From: an uncultured Oscillospiraceae bacterium
GTDB taxonomy: Bacteria; Bacillota; Clostridia; Oscillospirales; Acutalibacteraceae
Assembly (NCBI GenBank): GCA_900554535.1
Contig: USIA01000020.1
Location: 1 to 20,088 of the forward strand
Direction of reading: 5' to 3'
Length of the DNA: 20,088 nt
Positions 16,502-20,088 of this stretch are shown piece after piece; position 1 is the first letter of the stretch; the number at the start of each line of letters is the position of its first letter. A program made the position numbers and the translations under genes. Below the pieces are notes generated by a model. That model saw nothing but the letters and a program-made list of their open reading frames with translations, was not told the origin of the DNA and did no database searches.

Positions 16502-17371
16502 TTAGTGCGCCTGAAAGACTGATTTGGCGAGACTGCCGGTTTTGAACAGCGTAAAACATAGCAGTACAGTGTAGCCCACGCAGCTCCAGATTGCCATGAT
16601 GATGTCATCTTCCATAGCGATGTTCTGCACCAGCACAGCATAAATTGCCACGCAGACGATAATGAGAAACGCCTGAAAGCCCAGTGCCAGCAGGGATCGG
16701 AGGTAATTCTGTCCCATACCGCCCCATTCTTTGCCCATCATTGCAGCCATTGGAACGGGAGCCACCGAAGTTACAAGGTAGATCTCGATCATACGGCCAT
16801 AAATAACGATAAAGATACAGATATACAACGCCCACATGGTAATGCCAATAAAGAGGGATTGGAACCACAGTCCGAACAGCGGTCCCAAATCCATTTCCAT
16901 CAGCCTCGGTTCCAGATCGGTCATAACTGAGGAAATGTCAATGGACGCATCCGAATTGATAATCCCTGCCGCCTGCGCCACCACGCTCTGCGCCATATCA
17001 AAGACGCCCATCACGATATTCCATGTGTTTGTGACAATGAGGATGGCGGCAGCTGATTTGAACACCCACTTGAAAATCATCCAGGTATCCACATCATGCA
17101 GGTTGTTCTTGTCTGCAATCATCTGGATCAGGTCTACGGTCATAACGATAGCCAGGATCACACCTGCAATCGGCACCATGATGGAGTTTGACAGATTCTC
17201 AATCATATTGAAAATACTGCCATTCCATCCCTGTGGGGTCTGTCCTACCTGTACGGATATATCCGCGACCTGTTGGTTTACGCTGTCAAACATCCCCGAA
17301 AGGTTGCTCATAATACCGCCCACCAGCATTTCTTTCAGCCAATTTGTCAGGGCTTCAAGTAAGAAATCCAT
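16502..17371 (-). CDS. TrbL/VirB6-like channel protein, CD1112 family (289 aa)
   Basis: A polytopic membrane protein with about six hydrophobic segments, including VPIAGVILAIVMTVDLIQMI, SAAAILIVTNTWNIVMGVF, SLFIGITMWALYICIFIVIYG and ALGFQAFLIIVCVAIYAVLV. The N-terminus (MDFLLEALTNWLKEMLVGGI) and the ETSVAPVPMAAM-like segment after YLVTS agree with the VirB6/TrbL proteins of clostridial ICEs. It should form part of the inner-membrane pore. AAAGGAGG stands 10 bases before the ATG. It follows the maff2 remnant after a GC-rich hairpin and precedes PrgI by 20 bases. Confidence 0.9.
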   Translation of the reverse strand: MDFLLEALTNWLKEMLVGGIMSNLSGMFDSVNQQVADISVQVGQTPQGWNGSIFNMIENLSNSIMVPIAGVILAIVMTVDLIQMIADKNNLHDVDTWMIFKWVFKSAAAILIVTNTWNIVMGVFDMAQSVVAQAAGIINSDASIDISSVMTDLEPRLMEMDLGPLFGLWFQSLFIGITMWALYICIFIVIYGRMIEIYLVTSVAPVPMAAMMGKEWGGMGQNYLRSLLALGFQAFLIIVCVAIYAVLVQNIAMEDDIIMAIWSCVGYTVLLCFTLFKTGSLAKSVFQAH

Positions 17372-17392
17372 ACGGTGTCAACCTCCTTTCCG

Positions 17393-17418
17393 CCGCCCCC
17401 GCAGAACTGCGGGAGCGG
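17393..17418 (-). other. GC-rich hairpin between maff2 and the trbL-like gene
   Basis: On either strand CCCGCAG and CTGCGGG form a perfect 7-base stem around a 2-base loop (17398-17413), extended after one mismatch by CCGC/GCGG. No T-run follows on the minus strand, so it is not a standard terminator. The trbL-like ribosome binding site starts directly after it. It may stabilise the downstream mRNA or adjust expression. Confidence 0.5.
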
Positions 17419-17440
17419 CAAGGATTTCATGCAGGAACGC

Positions 17441-17527
17441 TTAGACAGAGAACAGCCCGGAGAGCAGAGGTACAAGGACCATGCCGACTACGGCTACACC
17501 AGCGCCGGCCATGAGCTGTTTTATCCC
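17441..17527 (-). pseudogene. 3' remnant of maff2, split by the nested element
   Basis: In frame before the TAA at 17443 the sequence reads GIKQLMAGAGVAVVGMVLVP and then LLSGLFSV, the conserved C-terminus of the short Maff2 family membrane proteins that precede the TrbL/VirB6-like gene in these ICEs. The family is normally about 70 residues, with an N-terminal helix and a GAKSQGIKQLMAG-like hinge. Here homology stops at the Gly of that hinge: the next codons upstream are TTG and an in-frame TAA (17533-17531). The missing N-terminal half should be at the other end of the inserted element. The family assignment is from memory of its sequence. Confidence 0.8.
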
Positions 17528-17533
17528 CAATTA
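17520..17533 (-). other. Proposed element/maff2 junction (attachment site)
   Basis: Maff2 coding sequence ends on the minus strand within GGGGATAAA (17528-17519). A GA dinucleotide lies here (17525-17524); TnpX-type large serine recombinases exchange strands at a GA core, as known for Tn4451. I therefore place the crossover near 17524-17528. The exact base cannot be fixed without the other end of the element. Confidence 0.5.
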
Positions 17534-17591
17534 GGTGTAAAACTCTGCTCGATGGCTGGCGGCGGCGTACAAAAATCTATATGGTGTTTGT

Positions 17592-17632
17592 AAGAGAAAC
17601 GTCCCGGCGGGACAGGTCAGGCAGTGACCTGT
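17592..17632 (-). terminator. Twin hairpins at the recombinase stop codon
   Basis: First, ACAGGTCA/TGACCTGT (17632-17625 and 17619-17612) is a perfect 8-base stem with a 5-base loop, and the recombinase TGA (17619-17617) is in its 3' arm. Second, GTCCC/GGGAC (17613-17609 and 17605-17601) with a 3-base loop is followed by GTTTCTCTT. The two share two bases, so they compete. The second is a plausible weak intrinsic terminator at the element edge. From 17534 to 17591 I see nothing further. Confidence 0.5.
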
Positions 17633-19287
17633 TCCACCTCCGGGATGGGTTTGAGATTAAAATGAATTTCGATAGAAATGTGTCTTGTTTTATCTTCGTC
17701 AATGCGCTCATGCACGACGATTTCTTTGATTAAGCGGTTGAGGGTGGCTGCGTCCAGCTCTGTGATGTTGGCATATTCCTGAATGGCTTCCACCCATTGT
17801 TTTGCGTCATTGGCAAGCTGGACTTCATCGGACAGCCGTTTTCTGCCCTCGGACACTTTTGTTTTAAGCTCCGTCTGCTCGGTCTGTGTCTTTTCCAGCA
17901 TGGTGTTGAAATTCTGCTCACTGATACGCCCTGCAATCATATCCTCATAAAGCCGCATGACCATTTTGTCCAGAACCTCAATCCGTTCCTCGTCCCTTGT
18001 AAGGGAGCGTTCCATTGCTTCCCGCTGTTCCCGCTGCTCTGCTTCACAGGTATTGGTCAGGCGGTCGGCAACCGCTTCCCCGTCCATCAGGGCAGCTCTG
18101 GCACATTCCCGGATTTTCCGCAGCACATGGCTGTAAAGGGTGTCATAGTCAATCCGGTGCTGGGTGCAGTGGTTCTTTCCAAAGGCGTTGTAGGTCTTGC
18201 AGGAATAAATCCGCTGGGGATGTTTTGCGTTTGTGTAGCGTACCGTCAGCGACTTCCCACACTCGCCGCATTTTAACAATCCGGCAAACAGGCTGATTTC
18301 ATCGGTCTGCCCCGGACGCTGGCGGGATTTCAGCTTGTTCTGCACAATGTCAAAGCTCATGCGGTCAATCAGCGGTTCATGCTGTCCCTCCACCACAATC
18401 CAGTCCTCCGGCTTCTTTTCCCCAATTGTGCCGATTTTGAAACGGTAGTCTTTTTTCTGGGAAGCAATCGCACCGGTGTAGACGGGATTCATCAAAAGGT
18501 CTTTGATAACGGAGAAGTCCCACATATACCGCCCGTTTTCCGGGTCTTTCTTTTCCCATTTGGTGCGGGTATTGCGAAGCCCCCGTTCCCGGTTCCACCA
18601 TGTGGGGCAGGGGATTTTTTCTTCCTCCAGCCGTCTGCGGATATAGTTCGGACCATGACCGTTCAGGGCATATCCGAAAATCAGCCGCACAATCGGGGCG
18701 GTTTCCTCGTCAATGAGCAGATGGTTTTTGTCCTCCGGGTCTTTCCGATACCCAAACGGGGCAAGACACCCGGTAAACTGTCCTTTCTGCGCTTTCAGAA
18801 GATAAGAGGAATGGACTTTCTTGGAAATATCCTTGCTGTACATCTCATTCAGGATATTCTTGAACGGGGCGATGTCGTTGTTATCCCGCAGGGTGTCGAT
18901 ACCGTCATTCATGGCAATATAGCGGACACCGTTTCTTGGGAAAAAGTCCTCAATCAAATGCCCGGTTTGCAGATAGTTCCGCCCCAGTCGGCTGAGGTCT
19001 TTCGTGATGACAAGGTTGATTTGCCTGCGCTCAATAGCTCTCAACATCCTCTGTAAATCAGGACGCTCCATATTAAGACCTGTGAAGCCATCGTCCTGAT
19101 AGACTGCCACAACCTCCCATCCCTGCTTTTCGCAGTATTTTTCCAGCATATCCCGCTGGTTGGCGATACTGGCACTTTCGCCTTGCAGGTCATCGTCCTT
19201 TGACAGCCTGCAATAGACCGCCGCACGATAGCCCCCGGCAAGTGCCGAACCGATTGTTCTGTATTCCATTTCGTTCATCATAGCCAT
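17617..19287 (-). CDS. Large serine recombinase, TnpX-like (556 aa)
   Basis: The N-terminal resolvase domain has the catalytic serine at Ser29 (YRAAVYCRLSKDDD), then LVITKDLSRLGRNYLQTG with the conserved arginines. The middle recombinase domain has APFGYRKDPEDKNHL and GPNYIRRRLEEEKIPCP. A zinc ribbon (LLKCGECGKSLTVRYTNAKH ... YSCKTYNAFGKNHC) lies at about 345-375. A long coiled coil (residues about 405-490) and a C-terminal DUF4368-like segment (LIKEIVVHERIDEDKTRHIS) follow. It should integrate and excise the nested element. The ATG directly follows the TAA of the small upstream gene with no strong ribosome binding site, so coupling is likely; ATG codons 3-4 positions later are alternatives. 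The stop codon is buried in a hairpin. Confidence 0.95.
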   Translation of the reverse strand: MAMMNEMEYRTIGSALAGGYRAAVYCRLSKDDDLQGESASIANQRDMLEKYCEKQGWEVVAVYQDDGFTGLNMERPDLQRMLRAIERRQINLVITKDLSRLGRNYLQTGHLIEDFFPRNGVRYIAMNDGIDTLRDNNDIAPFKNILNEMYSKDISKKVHSSYLLKAQKGQFTGCLAPFGYRKDPEDKNHLLIDEETAPIVRLIFGYALNGHGPNYIRRRLEEEKIPCPTWWNRERGLRNTRTKWEKKDPENGRYMWDFSVIKDLLMNPVYTGAIASQKKDYRFKIGTIGEKKPEDWIVVEGQHEPLIDRMSFDIVQNKLKSRQRPGQTDEISLFAGLLKCGECGKSLTVRYTNAKHPQRIYSCKTYNAFGKNHCTQHRIDYDTLYSHVLRKIRECARAALMDGEAVADRLTNTCEAEQREQREAMERSLTRDEERIEVLDKMVMRLYEDMIAGRISEQNFNTMLEKTQTEQTELKTKVSEGRKRLSDEVQLANDAKQWVEAIQEYANITELDAATLNRLIKEIVVHERIDEDKTRHISIEIHFNLKPIPEVEQVTA

Positions 19288-19485
19288 TTACCCACACAAT
19301 CCAGACGGTATCTGGCTCTTTTGAACCTCATCTTCATTATAGCCTATATCTTTCTTTTTAGCAAGATATTCTTTTGTATTTATTTTACCGTATTTCTGGG
19401 AAATCAGGCTGACGAACACATCAGTGGCGTCCAGTTCCCCGTCAAATACAGTGGTCACATGAATCTCTGTTTTGTTTTTTGCCAT
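19288..19485 (-). CDS. Small protein before the serine recombinase (65 aa)
   Basis: The protein MAKNKTEIHVTTVFDGELDA... ends with YNEDEVQKSQIPSGLCG. I recall similar short proteins with a terminal SGLCG just upstream of serine recombinases in clostridial mobilizable elements, but no family name. The N-terminal half looks like a small alpha/beta fold (two strands, then DVFVSLISQKYG helix). GGAGG stands about 10 bases before the ATG. Its TAA is immediately followed by the recombinase ATG, so recombinase translation probably depends on it. It could act as an excision helper or regulator; this is inference. Confidence 0.75.
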   Translation of the reverse strand: MAKNKTEIHVTTVFDGELDATDVFVSLISQKYGKINTKEYLAKKKDIGYNEDEVQKSQIPSGLCG

Positions 19486-19530
19486 AGGCAGTTATCCTCC
19501 ATACATGAAAATAGCCAGACAGAGGGTGTC

Positions 19531-19553
19531 GGCAACGAAGTCCGGCAACGGGC
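19531..19553 (+). repeat. GGCAACG repeat pair
   Basis: Two GGCAACG copies start at 19531 and 19544, 13 bases apart. The 22 bases from 19531 agree at 18 positions with the reverse complement of 19787-19808, so this pair and the one at 19787 form an imperfect inverted repeat about 235 bases apart. Confidence 0.6.
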
Positions 19554-19672
19554 TTCAAAAGACCTTGCAAACAATCTCAATCTGGCGATGGTTACTATTT
19601 ATACTTTTCTTTTATTTTTCTGTTGTTTTGGTTGTTATAAGGGAGAAAAGCCCGGAAATAAGGGGTTTTCCC

Positions 19673-19719
19673 CGGCAACCGGCTCGGCAACGGGATAGCA
19701 ACAGGGGGTGCAACGGGCG
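19673..19719 (+). repeat. Four direct GCAAC repeats, iteron-like
   Basis: The core GCAAC occurs at 19675, 19687, 19698 and 19710, that is every 11-12 bases. The copies are GGCAACCGG, GGCAACGGG, AGCAACAGG and TGCAACGGG. They lie just after the VapE stop codon. An AT-rich stretch (19595-19640) lies on their left. Regular helical spacing next to an AT-rich region is the pattern of iterons in replication or transfer origins. Confidence 0.6.
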
Positions 19720-19726
19720 GTCATTT

Positions 19727-20088
19727 TCAGAATGGAAGCTCCATCTGTTCTGTGACCTCCACAAAACCATCCATCGTTTTTTCAGACGGGTTGCCGGAGT
19801 CCGTTGCCGGGTTTTCACGCTCCCAGCCCTTTTGTCTGCCATATTCGGAAAACATTCTTGGGTTCGGGAAGTACCGCCAGCCGGTAATGCACTGGTTCAT
19901 AATCTCGTTGATTTCCCGGATTTCCCATTGCTTCGGCTCGTCAAAGGTGTAGTTCAAGGCTTCCTTGTAAAGCTGCTTGGAACAGACCATGCTCCCGGTG
20001 TACTTATCAAGATACGCCTGTATCATTCCGGCTTTGGTGTCCTCCGGCATAAAATCCCGCTGGTGTTCTTTGAGATACCGCTGCATGG
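19727..20088 (-). CDS. C-terminal part of a VapE-like (virulence-associated E family) protein, start outside window
   Basis: About 119 residues are visible before the stop at 19727. The segment KQLYKEALNYTFDEPKQWEI, then INEIMNQCITGWRYFPNPRMFSEYGRQKGWERE, matches the end of VapE-type proteins that follow a P-loop primase/helicase-like domain in clostridial mobilizable elements and phage satellites. The ATP-binding motifs are beyond the right edge, so the call depends on the C-terminus alone. The methionine at 20086 is most likely internal. The last codons (NPATDSGNPSE) are themselves made by two GGCAAC repeats in the minus orientation (19787-19808). VapE proteins are thought to act in element replication, which fits the repeat-rich gap that follows. 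Confidence 0.7.
   Translation of the reverse strand, partial: MQRYLKEHQRDFMPEDTKAGMIQAYLDKYTGSMVCSKQLYKEALNYTFDEPKQWEIREINEIMNQCITGWRYFPNPRMFSEYGRQKGWERENPATDSGNPSEKTMDGFVEVTEQMELPF

Larger units (their letters stand above)
1..17523 (-). mobile_element. Transfer region of a Tn1549/CTn-like ICE (both ends outside the window)
   Basis: All genes in this stretch read leftwards and form the conserved transfer block of clostridial ICEs: TrbL/VirB6-like, PrgI, VirB4, CD1108-type hydrolase, DUF4315, DUF4366, topoisomerase III, CHC2/ArdC/YodL protein, transposon-transfer-assisting protein and the LtrC/helicase-like giant. The order agrees with what I remember of C. difficile 630 CTn elements; I could not align it. 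The integrase, relaxase, VirD4 coupling protein and attachment sites are not in the window. Right-hand continuity is broken at about 17524 by a nested element inside maff2, so the rest of the ICE should resume beyond the far end of that element. Confidence 0.9.
19486..19726. other. Repeat-rich, AT-rich non-coding gap; candidate origin
   Basis: The gap contains six GGCAAC-type repeats in the plus orientation, an AT-rich stretch at 19595-19640 and an imperfect hairpin (GAAAAGCCC / GGGGTTTTC, 19645-19670, one mismatch). It lies directly downstream of the vapE-like gene. I see no clear -35/-10 pair for the small downstream gene, although a TATAAAT occurs on the minus strand in the AT-rich part. 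Origin function is inference. Confidence 0.45.
17524..20088 (-). mobile_element. One end of a nested serine-recombinase element (mobilizable or integrative), rest outside
   Basis: The segment begins where maff2 is cut and carries, from the boundary inward, the recombinase, a 65-residue protein, a repeat-rich gap and the end of a VapE-like gene. A recombinase as the last gene, reading towards the nearby end, is typical of Tn4451-type and related mobilizable elements. I have a memory that maff2 is a known integration site for such elements in streptococcal and clostridial ICEs. Relaxase, cargo and the far end lie beyond 20088. Confidence 0.8.

Noticed and set aside
19531..19808. GGCAAC repeats as a CRISPR array
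   Set aside because: The units are 6-9 bases, too short, with 11-13-base periods and mixed orientation; there are no spacers or cas genes.
19612..19842. 76-codon minus-strand frame overlapping the vapE 3' end
   Set aside because: It is composed of repeat-derived sequence, lacks a ribosome binding site and conflicts with the better supported VapE C-terminus.

Overview
The window is mostly the conjugation region of an integrative and conjugative element (ICE) of the Tn1549/CTn type found in gut Clostridia (Lachnospiraceae or Oscillospiraceae-like hosts). The evidence is the gene content and order, which match what I remember of the CD1107-CD1112 block of a Clostridioides difficile 630 conjugative transposon, together with strong AAGGAGG ribosome binding sites and Firmicutes-type recombinase features. 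Species cannot be told from the sequence. Every gene I support is on the minus strand, so the biological reading order runs from right to left.

Reading right to left: (1) 20088-17524 is one end of a second, smaller element nested in the ICE. It holds the C-terminus of a VapE-like protein, a 241-base gap with GGCAAC repeats and an AT-rich stretch, a 65-residue small protein, and a large serine recombinase that ends in hairpins at the element boundary. (2) 17523-17441 is the 3' remnant of the maff2 gene, which the nested element has split. (3) 17371-9638 is the mating-channel block: CD1112-type TrbL/VirB6 protein, PrgI-type protein, VirB4 ATPase, a 127-residue unknown, the CD1108-type cell-wall hydrolase, DUF4315, the DUF4366 surface protein, a Cys-rich 64-residue protein and a 230-residue membrane-anchored protein. 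(4) 9657-3772 is a DNA-processing block: topoisomerase III, a 92-residue unknown, a 1095-residue CHC2/ArdC/zincin/YodL fusion and a transposon-transfer-assisting protein. (5) 3623-2832 is an AT-rich CPBP-type membrane protein with its own upstream region and a strong terminator, which looks like cargo. (6) 2750-1 is the first 916 codons of a very large LtrC/SNF2-helicase-type protein that runs off the left edge.

Translation is tightly coupled. Most neighbouring genes overlap by 1 to 20 bases, often as ATGA or TGATG, which points to one long transfer operon with a break at the CPBP cassette.

The most striking observation is that a complete 118-codon TnpV-family gene (1978-1622) with its own ribosome binding site lies in the +1 frame inside the open frame of the large helicase-type gene. 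I checked that the helicase frame has no stop codon anywhere from 2750 to 1. The same DNA therefore appears to encode a conserved TnpV protein and a P/E/R/G-rich linker of the larger protein. Other points worth a second look are the split maff2, the repeat array near vapE, an internal start in the CHC2 fusion, the changed catalytic residue of the CPBP protein, and the terminator placed just before the helicase gene.
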